Positions 26,718 through 36,062 are shown, counted from the stretch's first letter. The stretch: DNA of 64,000 bases from Tardiphaga sp. P9-11 (GCF_008329525.1 NZ_NPKQ01000011.1:62001-126000), one strand, 5' to 3'. A program made the numbers and translations. Notes: generated by a model from the sequence alone, not told the origin.

Positions 26718-28802
26718 GTGCTCGCCCCAGCTGCCTATCTTGACGCCCTGAATCCGGAACAGCGCCGCGCCGTCGAGCATGGCGTGTTCCCGCTTGGGAA
26801 CGGTACCGCGTCACCTGCGCCACCATTGCTGATCATTGCCGGAGCCGGTTCCGGCAAGACCAACACGCTGGCCCATCGCGTCGCGCATCTGATTGTCAAT
26901 GGCGCCGATCCGCGCCGCATCCTGCTGATGACATTCTCCCGCCGTGCCGCCAGCGAAATGAGCCGCCGCGTCGAACGCATCGCCCGCAAGGTGGTGGGCG
27001 ACAATGCCGGCATCATGACCGGCGCGCTGACATGGGCCGGCACCTTTCACGGCATCGGCGCGCGGCTGCTGCGCGACTATGCCGAACAAATCGGACTTGA
27101 TCCCGCTTTCACCATTCACGACCGCGAGGATTCCGCCGACCTGATGAACCTGGTCCGGCACGAGCTCGGCTTCTCCAGGACCGAGACGCGCTTCCCGACC
27201 AAGGGCACGTGCCTCGCGATCTATTCCCGCTGCGTCAATTCCGAAACCGAACTCGATCAGGTGCTCGGCCCCTCCTATCCGTGGTGCGCGGCATGGTCCG
27301 CCGAACTGCGCGAGCTATTCGCCGGCTATGTCGAGGCCAAGCAAAAGCAGAACGTGCTCGATTACGACGACCTGCTGCTGTACTGGGCGCAGATGGCGAG
27401 CGAGCCGCTGCTCGCAGACGACATCGGCGGCCGGTTCGACCACGTGCTGGTCGACGAATATCAGGACACCAACCGTCTGCAGTCGGCGATCCTGATGGCG
27501 TTGAAGCCCAACGGCGCGGGCCTCACCGTCGTCGGCGATGATGCGCAATCGATCTATTCGTTTCGCGCCGCCACCGTGCGCAACATTCTGGATTTCCCCA
27601 GGCAGTTCAGCCCGCCGGCACAGATCATCACGCTCGACCGCAACTATCGCTCGACACAGCCGATTCTGGCAGCGGCCAATGGCGTGATCGATCTCGCACG
27701 CGAGCGCTTCACCAAGAACCTCTGGACCGACCGCGAGTCATCCGCCAAGCCACAGCTCGTCACGATCAGGGACGAGACCGATCAGGCCCGCGCCATCGTC
27801 GCTTATGTGCTCGACAATCGCGAAGGCGGCATGAAGCTCAAGGAACAGGCCGTGCTGTTTCGGACGTCGTCGCATAGCGGATCCCTGGAAGTCGAACTGA
27901 CGCGGCGAAACATTCCATTCGTCAAATTCGGCGGGTTGAAGTTTCTCGACGCCGCGCATGTGAAGGACATGCTTGCGCTGCTGCGCTTCGTTGAAAACCC
28001 ACGCGACCGCGTTGCCGGCTTCCGGCTGATGCAATTGCTGCCCGGCGTCGGCCCGGCGTCCGCACAGCGCGCGCTGGATCACATGATCGCGGCGCCGGAT
28101 CCGATCGATGCGCTGACGCATGCACCGGCGCCGCCGCGCGCGGCCGCCGACTGGCGCGGCTTTGTCGAACTCATCAGCGAAATAAAGTCACGCCGTTCCG
28201 GCTGGCCCGCCGAACTGGAGCTGGCGCGACGCTGGTACGAGCCGCATCTCGATCGCATTCACGAAGATTCGCTGACGCGACGCGCCGATCTGATCCAGCT
28301 CGAAGCGATCGCCTCAGGCTATCCGTCGCGGGAACGCTTTCTCACCGAACTCACACTCGATCCGCCGGACGCCACCAGCGATCAGTCCGGCGTGCCGCTG
28401 CTCGATGAAGATTATCTGATCCTCTCGACGATTCATTCCGCCAAGGGGCAGGAATGGAAATCGGTCTATGTCCTGAATGTGGTCGATGGCTGCATGCCGT
28501 CGGATCTGGGCACCGGGACGTCCGCCGAGATCGAGGAAGAGCGCCGGCTTTTGTATGTGGCGATGACGCGTGCCAAGGATGATCTGCATCTGATGGTGCC
28601 GCAGCGCTTCTTCACCCATGGGCAACATGCGCAGGGCGATCGCCACGTCTATGCGTCACGCACACGGTTCATCCCGGCAACGCTGCTCGACCTGTTCGAA
28701 CGCACCACCTGGCCGCAAGTGACTGCGGTCGATCCCGCACGCGCAGCGGCACAGGGCGTCCGCATCGACATCAATTCGCGGATGCGCGCGATCTGGCGCT
28801 AG
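26718..28802 (+). CDS. UvrD/Rep-family ATP-dependent DNA helicase
   Basis: A 694-residue superfamily 1A 3'-5' helicase. It has the Q-motif region LNPEQRRAVE (11-20), Walker A AGAGSGKT (41-48), motif II VLVDEYQDTN, motif III VVGDDAQSIYSFR, motif IV NYRSTQPIL, motif V TIHSAKGQEW and motif VI LYVAMTRAKDDL. It is shorter than UvrD proper, and the C-terminal part lacks the long Tudor-like tail. It could act in repair or replication restart. It is separated from the chemoreceptor gene by 89 bases and from a fabF remnant downstream. Confidence 0.9.
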   Translation: MLAPAAYLDALNPEQRRAVEHGVFPLGNGTASPAPPLLIIAGAGSGKTNTLAHRVAHLIVNGADPRRILLMTFSRRAASEMSRRVERIARKVVGDNAGIMTGALTWAGTFHGIGARLLRDYAEQIGLDPAFTIHDREDSADLMNLVRHELGFSRTETRFPTKGTCLAIYSRCVNSETELDQVLGPSYPWCAAWSAELRELFAGYVEAKQKQNVLDYDDLLLYWAQMASEPLLADDIGGRFDHVLVDEYQDTNRLQSAILMALKPNGAGLTVVGDDAQSIYSFRAATVRNILDFPRQFSPPAQIITLDRNYRSTQPILAAANGVIDLARERFTKNLWTDRESSAKPQLVTIRDETDQARAIVAYVLDNREGGMKLKEQAVLFRTSSHSGSLEVELTRRNIPFVKFGGLKFLDAAHVKDMLALLRFVENPRDRVAGFRLMQLLPGVGPASAQRALDHMIAAPDPIDALTHAPAPPRAAADWRGFVELISEIKSRRSGWPAELELARRWYEPHLDRIHEDSLTRRADLIQLEAIASGYPSRERFLTELTLDPPDATSDQSGVPLLDEDYLILSTIHSAKGQEWKSVYVLNVVDGCMPSDLGTGTSAEIEEERRLLYVAMTRAKDDLHLMVPQRFFTHGQHAQGDRHVYASRTRFIPATLLDLFERTTWPQVTAVDPARAAAQGVRIDINSRMRAIWR

Positions 28803-28831
28803 ACTCGCCTGTCATCCCGGCTCGGAGCGCC

Positions 28832-29070
28832 AGTGATGACCTGCGCTGCAGTGAATTCAGGCCATCGGCGATGCCGCGCGGCTTATCGGCTCCAATGGAG
28901 CGGATATCGCCGTTTGCGAAGGCGCGGAGGCATGTATCAATAGCGTCAGTCTCGGCGGTTTTGCTGCGGCACGGTCGCTCTCCACCGGATTCAACGACAC
29001 GCCAACTCAGGCTTCACGGCCGTTCGATTCACACGCGATGGTTCCGTAATGGGCGAATTCACCGTAGGCG
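28832..29070 (+). pseudogene. Decayed internal fragment of fabF (beta-ketoacyl-ACP synthase II)
   Basis: The frame starting at 28861 reads AIGDAARLI, then AEACINSVSLGGFAAARSLS and TGFNDTP, which is the middle of a FabF/KAS-II enzyme. Just upstream, in another frame, TCAAV resembles the active-site Cys region. Near 29030 the reading frame shifts again before RDGSVMGE, corresponding to the family's RDGFVMGEGAG. At least two frameshifts and loss of both ends show that it is a fossil. No functional fabF lies nearby. The rest of the 28803-29257 gap shows nothing else recognisable. Confidence 0.75.
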
Positions 29071-29223
29071 TGAGCATGATCGGCAGACATCGTAGGTGCC
29101 CGATGCACGCCGCTGCATATAATTCAAAGCCATCATTCTGGACCGCCTTTTTGAAGGCTACGATTGTGTAGCAAGGTGGCCTCTCTAAGCTTATGATCGC
29201 TCAGAGTTTTCAGCTCTTCAATG

Positions 29224-29257
29224 GCTTAGATGATGCTTGGGCTTAGATGATGCTTGG
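29224..29257. repeat. Two exact tandem copies of a 17-bp unit abutting tRNA-Glu
   Basis: GCTTAGATGATGCTTGG occurs twice in direct succession (29224-29240 and 29241-29257). The second copy ends at the base next to the 3' end of the tRNA-Glu gene. It could be replication slippage in the tRNA trailer or a scar of an integration event; the sequence does not decide. Confidence 0.85.
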
Positions 29258-29329
29258 CGCTCCGTAAGGGAATCGAACCCTTATTTTAGCCTTGAGAGGG
29301 CCATGTCCTAACCGTTAGACGAACGGAGC
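29258..29329 (-). tRNA. tRNA-Glu, anticodon CTC
   Basis: The minus strand folds into a complete cloverleaf of 72 nucleotides. It has a 7-bp acceptor stem (GCTCCGT/ACGGAGC), D-arm GTCT-AACGGTTA-GGAC, and anticodon stem TGGCC/GGCTA with loop CTCTCAA. The anticodon is CTC at positions 34-36. A 4-base variable loop and T-arm AAGGG-TTCGATT-CCCTT complete it. The 3' CCA is not encoded. This isoacceptor reads GAG codons, abundant in a GC-rich genome; the UUC isoacceptor must lie elsewhere. Confidence 0.93.
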
Positions 29330-29438
29330 GTGCGCGGGAGGGGATAGCCGGGAATGGCGGTGGCTGCAAGATGCCACGACCCCCTCGCCCACTTATATGG
29401 TTATGGCTCGTAGACGAACCTGAGGAGGGCTGGCAAAC

Positions 29439-29780
29439 CTATGGTTCGCTGGCGAATTTCAGTGTTCCCGTGGGTTTCAGGCTTTTGGCATCGAACGTGC
29501 GGATTTCAGTGGAGCCACCGACGTCCAGGGTCAGCACGATACGGTCCCCGGCCACCCCGGTGGAGAGGATTTTCGCCCCTTTCGGCAGGGTGGCGGTCGC
29601 GGCGGACGTCACGGTGCTTCCATCCGTACGGAAAAGGCGGTAGCCGATCACAACGAGCAGCGCGCCGACGCCGAGAGCGGTGGTCAGGCCCGCGATCAGC
29701 ATCATGCGGCGGACGCGCGCGATCATGACGGCCTGTTCAAGGGTCGGTTCGGGCGCGCTATCGGCGGCGGGCTGGGTCAT
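29439..29780 (-). CDS. Hypothetical single-pass membrane protein
   Basis: A 113-residue protein with a short cytoplasmic N-terminus, one transmembrane helix (about 27-49, LIAGLTTALGVGALLVVIGY), and an exported domain of about 60 residues rich in beta-type sequence (GAKILSTGVAGDRIVLTLDVGG). I do not recognise a named family. It is divergent from the pseudouridine synthase gene with a 67-base gap, an arrangement I believe is common in related alphaproteobacteria but cannot check here. It begins with ATG and covers the whole open frame. Confidence 0.65.
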   Translation of the reverse strand: MTQPAADSAPEPTLEQAVMIARVRRMMLIAGLTTALGVGALLVVIGYRLFRTDGSTVTSAATATLPKGAKILSTGVAGDRIVLTLDVGGSTEIRTFDAKSLKPTGTLKFASEP

Positions 29781-29847
29781 GCAAATACTCGTCTCTTAAT
29801 TCACGGCTCTCGAAGCAACACGCTTCTGTCAGGTAAGGCTTTACGGA

Positions 29848-30858
29848 ATGAACGATCAACGGCTGGATGTCACGGTGCAGGGCGACGAAGGCTCGACCCG
29901 GCTCGATCGCGTGCTCGCCGTGCGCAGCCCGGCTTTGTCGCGCTCCCGGCTGAAGGCGCTGATCCTCGCCGGCCAGGTGACGATCACCCGGTCTTCGCAA
30001 GACCCCACCCCCGTGCGCGACCCCGCTTATCATGTCGCTGCCGGCGATACGATCACAATCGACGTTCCGCCCGCCATCGCGCCGGAGCCGGAAGGCGAGG
30101 ATATCGCCCTCGATATCGTGTTCGAGGACGAGGACATCATCGTCATCAACAAGCCCAAAGGCCTCGTCGTGCATCCCGCCGCCGGCCACGAAACCGGAAC
30201 GCTGGTGAATGCGCTGATCACCCATTGCGGCGCCAGCCTGTCGGGGATCGGCGGCGTCAAGCGCCCGGGCATCGTGCACCGGCTGGACAAGGACACCACG
30301 GGTCTGATGGTGGTCGCCAAGAACGACGCCGCGCATCAGTCGCTGACAACGCAATTCGCCGATCACGGCCGCACCAACGAGATGCGGCGCGGCTATATGG
30401 CCTTTGCCTGGGGCATTCCGAACCGCCCGCGCGGCACTGTGGAAGCGCCGATCGACCGGCATCCGCACGCCCGCGAGAAGATGGCGGTCCGCGAAGGCGG
30501 TCGGGACGCTGTCACCCATTGGGAAGTGCTGCAGGAATTCCCCGATCGCCACGGCAAGCCGATCGCCACCCTGCTGGCCTGCCAGCTCGAGACGGGCCGG
30601 ACGCACCAGATTCGCGTGCATCTGGCGCACATCCAGCATCCGCTGATGGGCGATGCGGTCTACGGCTCGCATTTCAAGACCAAGGCGAGCTCGCTGGGCG
30701 TCAAGAGCCGCGCGGCACTGGAAGCGCTCGACCGGCAGGCGCTTCACGCCTATTTGCTGGCACTGGAGCACCCTCGCACAGGCGAGATTCTCGAATGGAC
30801 CAGCGCTCTTCCTCACGATCTGGCGGTTTTACGGACCCATATGGCCGTGCCAGAATGA
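29848..30858 (+). CDS. RluA/RluD-family rRNA pseudouridine synthase
   Basis: A 336-residue enzyme that converts specific uridines in rRNA (RluD-type: large subunit helix 69) to pseudouridine. Residues about 18-80 form an S4 RNA-binding domain (TRLDRVLAVRSPALSRSRLKALI). The catalytic domain has motif I RPGIVHRLDKDTTGLMVVAK with the nucleophilic Asp, and ETGRTHQIRVHLAHI later. It lies upstream of rpoH on the same strand with 213 bases between, long enough for a separate rpoH promoter. Confidence 0.88.
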   Translation: MNDQRLDVTVQGDEGSTRLDRVLAVRSPALSRSRLKALILAGQVTITRSSQDPTPVRDPAYHVAAGDTITIDVPPAIAPEPEGEDIALDIVFEDEDIIVINKPKGLVVHPAAGHETGTLVNALITHCGASLSGIGGVKRPGIVHRLDKDTTGLMVVAKNDAAHQSLTTQFADHGRTNEMRRGYMAFAWGIPNRPRGTVEAPIDRHPHAREKMAVREGGRDAVTHWEVLQEFPDRHGKPIATLLACQLETGRTHQIRVHLAHIQHPLMGDAVYGSHFKTKASSLGVKSRAALEALDRQALHAYLLALEHPRTGEILEWTSALPHDLAVLRTHMAVPE

Positions 30859-31071
30859 CGCAGATGCATACAAAAAAGTTAGTTTTTACAATGGCTTATA
30901 TAGGCGACACAGGAACGTGACAGCGAATTCACTTTCAATACGCTTGTAGTAGGGTGTATGTTGCACCTGCGTCAGATGAGACGCGGAACATCGCAGCCAG
31001 GGCGGCTTTAACAAAGCGCTCGCTGCCTGGCCCGCCGCTATCGGGGGTCTGAACCACTGGAGGGCGCGAAA

Positions 31072-31971
31072 ATGGCCCGTACAGCTACACTTCCGGTTCT
31101 CAATGGAGAATCCGGCCTCTCGCATTATCTTGCCGAGATCCGCAAGTTTCCGATGCTGGAACCTCAGCAGGAATACATGTTCGCCAAGCGTTGGCGCGAG
31201 CACGACGATCGCGACGCAGCGCATCACCTTGTAACCAGCCATCTGCGGCTCGTCGCCAAGATTGCCATGGGCTATCGCGGCTACGGACTGCCGATCTCCG
31301 AAGTTGTCTCGGAAGGCAACGTCGGTCTGATGCAGGCCGTGAAGCGGTTCGAGCCGGAGAAGGGCTTCCGCCTGGCCACCTATGCCATGTGGTGGATCAA
31401 GGCGTCGATTCAAGAGTACATCCTGCGTTCGTGGTCGCTCGTGAAAATGGGCACCACCGCGAACCAGAAGAAGCTGTTCTTCAACCTGCGTAAGGCGAAG
31501 AGCAAGATTTCCGCCCTGGACGAAGGCGATTTGCGTCCCGACCAGGTCAAGATCATCGCCACACGTCTCGGCGTGACGGAACAGGACGTGATCGACATGA
31601 ACCGCCGCCTCGGTGGCGACGCGTCGCTCAACGCACCGATCCGTGACGACGGCGAAGCCGGCGAATGGCAGGACTGGTTGGTCGATAACTCGCCGAACCA
31701 GGAAGCCGTCCTGGCGGAGCACGAGGAGTTCGATCATCGCCGTCAGGCGCTGAGCGGCGCCATCGGTGTACTCAACCCGCGGGAACGGCGTATCTTCGAG
31801 GCGCGTCGCCTCGCCGACGAACCGATGACGCTGGAAGATCTCGCCAGCGAGTTCGGCGTCTCGCGCGAGCGTGTCCGTCAGATCGAAGTCCGCGCCTTTG
31901 AAAAGGTGCAGACCGCGGTCAAGACCACCATCGCCCGCGCGGAAGCGGCCACGCTGGAAGTTGCGCACTAA
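31072..31971 (+). CDS. rpoH: RNA polymerase heat-shock sigma factor RpoH
   Basis: A 299-residue sigma-32. Region 2 includes the RpoD-like core-binding and -10 recognition segment (LRLVAKIAMGYRGYGLPISEVVSEGNVGLMQAVKRFEPEKGFR, about 57-99, then ATYAMWWIKASIQEYI). The RpoH box follows (QKKLFFNLRKAK, about 137-148). Region 4 ends with a helix-turn-helix (MTLEDLASEFGVSRERVRQIE). It directs transcription of chaperone and protease genes. The 213-base upstream gap is AT-richer than its surroundings and probably carries its promoters, but I could not assign boxes. A strong terminator follows the gene. Confidence 0.95.
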   Translation: MARTATLPVLNGESGLSHYLAEIRKFPMLEPQQEYMFAKRWREHDDRDAAHHLVTSHLRLVAKIAMGYRGYGLPISEVVSEGNVGLMQAVKRFEPEKGFRLATYAMWWIKASIQEYILRSWSLVKMGTTANQKKLFFNLRKAKSKISALDEGDLRPDQVKIIATRLGVTEQDVIDMNRRLGGDASLNAPIRDDGEAGEWQDWLVDNSPNQEAVLAEHEEFDHRRQALSGAIGVLNPRERRIFEARRLADEPMTLEDLASEFGVSRERVRQIEVRAFEKVQTAVKTTIARAEAATLEVAH

Positions 31972-32000
31972 CAGGCACAGTGAGACATACGAAGAATACG

Positions 32001-32027
32001 AAAGCCGGCGGAAACGCCGGCTTTTTT
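32001..32027 (+). terminator. Rho-independent terminator after rpoH
   Basis: AAAGCCGGCG-GAAA-CGCCGGCTTT is a perfect 10-bp stem with a GAAA tetraloop, followed by T residues to 32027. It starts 30 bases after the rpoH stop. The opposite strand offers a short T-run as well, so it may also stop transcripts of the convergent kinase gene. Confidence 0.92.
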
Positions 32028-32125
32028 GTTGGGTCAACGGAAGCCAATTGCTCCGCCACTATATGCGTACTCACCTCCCCCGTAAGCCTGGTGAGGGAAA
32101 CCGCCCAATCGGCAAAGGGGATCAA

Positions 32126-33832
32126 TTACCTGATCGGCTTCGCCAGCGCCTCTGTCCGGTCGCGCTCCGTCATGTCGATCACCGTCTCCACCGGCGCCGT
32201 CAGTTCATAGACGTAGGATACGTCGGTGAAGTAACGCTTCGCCGTGCCACCCAGCGCTTCCGGCGCCACGCGGTCCAGCAGCACCAGACCGAAATCGCTG
32301 TCCGGCCGCCGTGTTGCTTCGCTGGTGTTGAACTCTTCCCAGCGGAAATTGAACTGCCCGTCCGGCGGCGGGCCCGTAATCTCCCAATATGCAACGATAT
32401 GCGGATGCTTGCCGACCAGCGACAGGCCCTCGTCTGAATGCGAGGCGAGTTCAAAGAACAACAGCGACAGGCTCTGCGCCGCACGCGCGCTGACCACAAT
32501 ATCAGGGCCGGTGGCAGCTATGCGATCCGCATGCGGAATCGCGCGTGCCTCGAACAGACCCTTGAGCTGCACGCCCTGCCACTGGCTCTCGCTCAGCAGC
32601 GACACGACATTCGACATCGCGTGAATACGGCCGATCAGGAGATCTCGCGCACTGTCCACATCGGAGCCGTGACGCAGCGTGCGCGTCACGATGGACTGGA
32701 TCACTGCCAGGATATTCTTCACGCGATGATTTAGCTCGTCGATGACGGCGGTCAGGCGACGTTCGAAGCCGATGCGGGTCTCCACCTCGCGCCGCAACCG
32801 CAAATTGGCATAGGACACATAGCCGAACAGCCCGCAAACGATGGCCGTTAGCGCGAGGCCGACCCCGCCGACGATGATCGCGATGCGCTGCGCGCGCAGC
32901 TCGGTATTGACCTTCGGATAATAGCCCAGCGACCAGTCACGCCCGCCGAACGAAACCGTGCGCAGGACTGCCAGCGCAGGACCATTCGCCACCAATGGGC
33001 GCGCCGTTACCCTGCCATCGTCGTCAGCGACGATTTCACCATCGGCGACGCGTGGATCTTTCAGCGCCACCGAGAACAATGACATCTCGTCATTGGCCAG
33101 CATCAGCGGCCCAAGTTCATAGGAGAACGACACGAAGCCGGCCGGCGCGGGATCGCCTTCGGGCACAACTGGCGTTACCAGTACCAATCCCAGCGGTCCA
33201 TCGGGCTGCTGCAGCGGCGTGGGGCTGGAGGCTACCGGCATGTCCTCGTTCATGGCGCGAGCCAGCGTTGGCCCTGTGACGGGCGAGAAATTCAGGACAC
33301 GACCGGCAAAGCCTTCGGTGACGGAATTGCGCGGCTCCACATCCATCAGCACGTCCAGCGGCTGCTCCAGCACCTTGGCATCGAGACGATCGTCATTGTA
33401 GTTGCGGATCGTGGGATTGCGGTAGCCGGCACGGGCCAGCTCCGCGCTGGCGGCCGGCAATTCATTCGGCTGCAGACGAGCGATCCATCCGGCGATGGCG
33501 AAATCGGTCTTGAAGGCGTAGATCGAGGCCCGCAACGGCTGCAGCATATTGGCCCTCATGACCGTGGGGGCACGAAATAGCCCGGCTGCAACCCGAGCCA
33601 GCAATTCGCGCTCGGTCAGGCGCTCCTGGACCAGGCTGGCATGGATATCCACGGCCCGGCCAAGCGCGATATTCTCGATCGCCAGTTCCTGGTCATGCAC
33701 GCGATAGGCCGCAAGGCCGGAGAACAGAACTCCGCCCAGTGCCAGTAATGCGATGATAAAGCCAAGCCGGACCACGCGGTTACTCGGAATAGGAGACGTT
33801 GCTGCCGGTTCAGCGGCTCGGGAATATGCCAA
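32126..33832 (-). CDS. CHASE-domain HWE-type sensor histidine kinase, ATP site probably degenerate
   Basis: A 568-residue membrane protein. Transmembrane helix 1 is at about 21-43, a periplasmic CHASE-type sensor at about 60-300, and helix 2 at about 316-340. An HWE/HisKA_2 dimerisation segment ELNHRVKNILAVIQS holds the phospho-acceptor His369. The ATPase-like domain departs from the family. The N-box, usually HELATNAxKYG, reads ELASHSDEG, so the Mg-binding Asn is His465. The first glycine box reads PDSDFG instead of a Gly-rich GFG region, although W498-E499 is kept. The start appears to be TTG at 33832; no ATG fits. It converges with rpoH. Confidence 0.78.
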   Translation of the reverse strand: MAYSRAAEPAATSPIPSNRVVRLGFIIALLALGGVLFSGLAAYRVHDQELAIENIALGRAVDIHASLVQERLTERELLARVAAGLFRAPTVMRANMLQPLRASIYAFKTDFAIAGWIARLQPNELPAASAELARAGYRNPTIRNYNDDRLDAKVLEQPLDVLMDVEPRNSVTEGFAGRVLNFSPVTGPTLARAMNEDMPVASSPTPLQQPDGPLGLVLVTPVVPEGDPAPAGFVSFSYELGPLMLANDEMSLFSVALKDPRVADGEIVADDDGRVTARPLVANGPALAVLRTVSFGGRDWSLGYYPKVNTELRAQRIAIIVGGVGLALTAIVCGLFGYVSYANLRLRREVETRIGFERRLTAVIDELNHRVKNILAVIQSIVTRTLRHGSDVDSARDLLIGRIHAMSNVVSLLSESQWQGVQLKGLFEARAIPHADRIAATGPDIVVSARAAQSLSLLFFELASHSDEGLSLVGKHPHIVAYWEITGPPPDGQFNFRWEEFNTSEATRRPDSDFGLVLLDRVAPEALGGTAKRYFTDVSYVYELTAPVETVIDMTERDRTEALAKPIR

Positions 33833-33999
33833 TCACGCTGGAACGAATTGGTTCCAGCCTTCTGGAAATAACTTTGGACCGGGTAAATCTAGGGAAACAG
33901 GCTTAACGAAATGACTTAAGCGCAATGCCCTGTCGGGTGCCAGCGGGATCACCGTTATAACCAACGAGATATGAAGGGCTCAGGTCCTGAACTCAAGTA

Positions 34000-34629
34000 T
34001 CAAGCCACCGCCTTCGCCTTGAGCCCACCCTTCGTCTCAATGAATGAGATAATCCGATCCAGACCGTCCTGGGTCTTCATATTGGTCATCACGAAAGGCC
34101 TGACACCGCGCATCCGCTTGGCGTCGACTTCCATCTTTTCCAGCGAGGCCCCGACATAGGGTGCGAGATCGATCTTGTTGATCACCAGCAGGTCCGAACG
34201 CGTGATGCCCGGGCCGCCCTTGGAGGGGATCTTGTCGCCGGCCGCGACGTCGATGACATAGATGGTGATATCGGCCAATTCAGGCGAAAAGGTCGCCGCC
34301 AGGTTGTCGCCGCCGGATTCGATCAGCACCATGTCGAGATTGGGAAACTTCACGCGCATGTCGGCGACGGCCGCGAGGTTCATCGACGCGTCCTCTCGGA
34401 TCGCCGTGTGCGGGCAGCCCCCGGTCTCGACGCCCGCTATCCGGTCCGCCGTCAGCGAGCCCGAACGCACCAGATATTCGGCATCCCACTTCGTATAGAT
34501 GTCATTGGTGATCGCCGCGATGTCGTAGCGTTCACGCATGGCCTTGCAGAGCAGGTCCATCAACGCAGTCTTGCCGGAGCCGACAGGGCCGCCGATGCCG
34601 ACGCGGAGCGGGCCGTGAAAACTGGACAT
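34000..34629 (-). CDS. ureG: Urease accessory GTPase UreG
   Basis: A 209-residue SIMIBI GTPase that drives nickel insertion into urease within the UreDFG complex. It has the P-loop GPVGSGKT (14-21), the metal-binding CPH-type motif [13 protein letters not shown], switch/Walker region [16 protein letters not shown]-like ([19 protein letters not shown]), and the guanine-specificity motif NKIDLA. The start at 34629 (MSSFHG) has GAGAG upstream and gives the family's length; the longer frame from 34662 adds residues without a site. It is the last gene of the urea locus. Confidence 0.95.
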   Translation of the reverse strand: MSSFHGPLRVGIGGPVGSGKTALMDLLCKAMRERYDIAAITNDIYTKWDAEYLVRSGSLTADRIAGVETGGCPHTAIREDASMNLAAVADMRVKFPNLDMVLIESGGDNLAATFSPELADITIYVIDVAAGDKIPSKGGPGITRSDLLVINKIDLAPYVGASLEKMEVDAKRMRGVRPFVMTNMKTQDGLDRIISFIETKGGLKAKAVA

Positions 34630-34662
34630 GTCAAATGCTCTCTGGGTTGAAGTTACGATCAA

Positions 34663-35403
34663 TCATGACCTGAACAGCCGCGTATATTGCGTCTCGTGAC
34701 GCATGCTGGCGATATCGGAGCGGAATGTTGCGCCACCGAGATCGTCGAGTGATGCGACCAACGCGCGATGGCCGGTGGCCACGACGACGGACTCCAGCGC
34801 TGCAAGAACGCGCTGGCTGTCGGTCTGGCCGAGCGGCACCAGCCGCGCGCCAGCGGAAATCCAGTTCGAGATCACCGCGTGGAAAAAACCATGCATGGTT
34901 GCTGACAGCGTCACACCATGCGCGGCGCTCACAAGTCCGACAGCGACGGGATAGACAATCGGACTGTCGCACACCGCGATCAGCCGCTCCATCCCCTCAT
35001 GTGCCCAGGCATTGCGCGCGATCTCGATGAAGGCCTTGCCCTGCGTGGTGGTTTCGAGCTGACGTTCCCTTGATGGCACGAAGGCGCTGGCGAGTTCGGC
35101 AACCTCGCGCAGTGCCTTGTCGTCGCCATCGGATGCTGCGCGATGCACATGTGCGAGAAACACGCCGTCGCAAAAGCCCGCGCCATCGGACAGCATAGCC
35201 GACAGCCAGTCCTGCAACGACGCGGCATCGGTGATGTCGCCGGCCTCGACGGCCCATTCGATGCCGCTGGAATAGGAGAACGCGCCGACCGGAAAGGCTG
35301 GCGACAGCCAGGTCATCAGCCGATACAGCGCAGCGCCTTCGTCGGCGGACAAAGCGGGAGAGTCGTTCAGCGAGCTATTGTCCGCTGGCCTATTTGTGGT
35401 CAT
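34663..35403 (-). CDS. ureF: Urease accessory protein UreF
   Basis: A 246-residue all-helical accessory protein that bridges UreD and UreG in nickel delivery. It has the family pattern [29 protein letters not shown] near the N-terminus and a C-terminal [12 protein letters not shown] region. The frame stays open to 35625, but that extension is only the His-rich ureE tail read in another frame (Met/Ile/Thr-rich). The ATG at 35403 (MTTNRPADN) is the sensible start and overlaps the ureE stop by 14 bases. Confidence 0.92.
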   Translation of the reverse strand: MTTNRPADNSSLNDSPALSADEGAALYRLMTWLSPAFPVGAFSYSSGIEWAVEAGDITDAASLQDWLSAMLSDGAGFCDGVFLAHVHRAASDGDDKALREVAELASAFVPSRERQLETTTQGKAFIEIARNAWAHEGMERLIAVCDSPIVYPVAVGLVSAAHGVTLSATMHGFFHAVISNWISAGARLVPLGQTDSQRVLAALESVVVATGHRALVASLDDLGGATFRSDIASMRHETQYTRLFRS

Positions 35404-36046
35404 GAGCATGAGAATGACCGTGGTGGTCGTGCTTGCTGTCATGATCATGCGCATGATCGCGATCATGGTGATGATCGTGACCGCAATGCTCGTCATGGAC
35501 ATGCTCGGCATGACCATGCGCATGATGGCCATGATCATCTTTGCCGTGATCGTGCCCGTGATGATCGTGACCGTGATGACCATGATCATGATGGTCGTGA
35601 CCAGCCGGCTCATGTGCCGCGGCATAGGCGCCGCCTTCGGGATCGAACGGCGCCTCGATCTCGATCACGCGCGCGCCGAGACCCTTCACCATCTCCTCGA
35701 TGACATGGTCGCTGCGGATGCGCAGCCCCTTGGCCATGATCTGCGTGGGCAGATGACGGTTGCCGAGATGCCAGGCGAGCCGCACCAGATGGCCGGGATC
35801 GGTGCCGCGGATCTCGATGAGCGGCTCCGGTGCGGCGACCACCTCGATGAGGCGGCCATCTTCCAGCACCAGGGCGTCGCCACCGCGCAAGGCGGTGGCG
35901 TTTTCGAGATCGAGCAGGAATTCCAGTCCGCGCGTTCCCGTCATCGCCATGCGGCGACGATGTCGGTCGTCGAAGTCGAGGACGACGGTATCCACCGCCG
36001 CCTCTTTCCAGTTGAATTGGCCTTTGACTTCAGTCGCGCGGATCAT
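35390..36046 (-). CDS. ureE: Urease accessory nickel chaperone UreE with long His-rich tail
   Basis: A 218-residue metallochaperone. The N-terminal peptide-binding domain (about 1-70) and nickel-binding domain ([23 protein letters not shown], with the conserved metal His in RSDHVIEEM) are standard. Residues from about 150 to the end are almost entirely His, Asp and Gly in HD/HG repeats, more than 30 histidines, a nickel-storing tail. The start at 36046 (MIRATEV) is chosen over 36115. The tail's CAT/CAC-rich DNA leaves several other frames open, which explains long spurious frames here. Confidence 0.95.
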   Translation of the reverse strand: MIRATEVKGQFNWKEAAVDTVVLDFDDRHRRRMAMTGTRGLEFLLDLENATALRGGDALVLEDGRLIEVVAAPEPLIEIRGTDPGHLVRLAWHLGNRHLPTQIMAKGLRIRSDHVIEEMVKGLGARVIEIEAPFDPEGGAYAAAHEPAGHDHHDHGHHGHDHHGHDHGKDDHGHHAHGHAEHVHDEHCGHDHHHDRDHAHDHDSKHDHHGHSHAHDHK

Positions 36047-36062
36047 TCCGTTGTCTTCCTGC

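Noticed and set aside
29224-29257. CRISPR-like direct repeats
   Set aside because: Only two units without spacers between them; no cas genes or array elsewhere in the window.
35404-35625. A 74-residue N-terminal extension of UreF
   Set aside because: The residues are the ureE tail in another frame, and UreF homology starts after the ATG at 35403.
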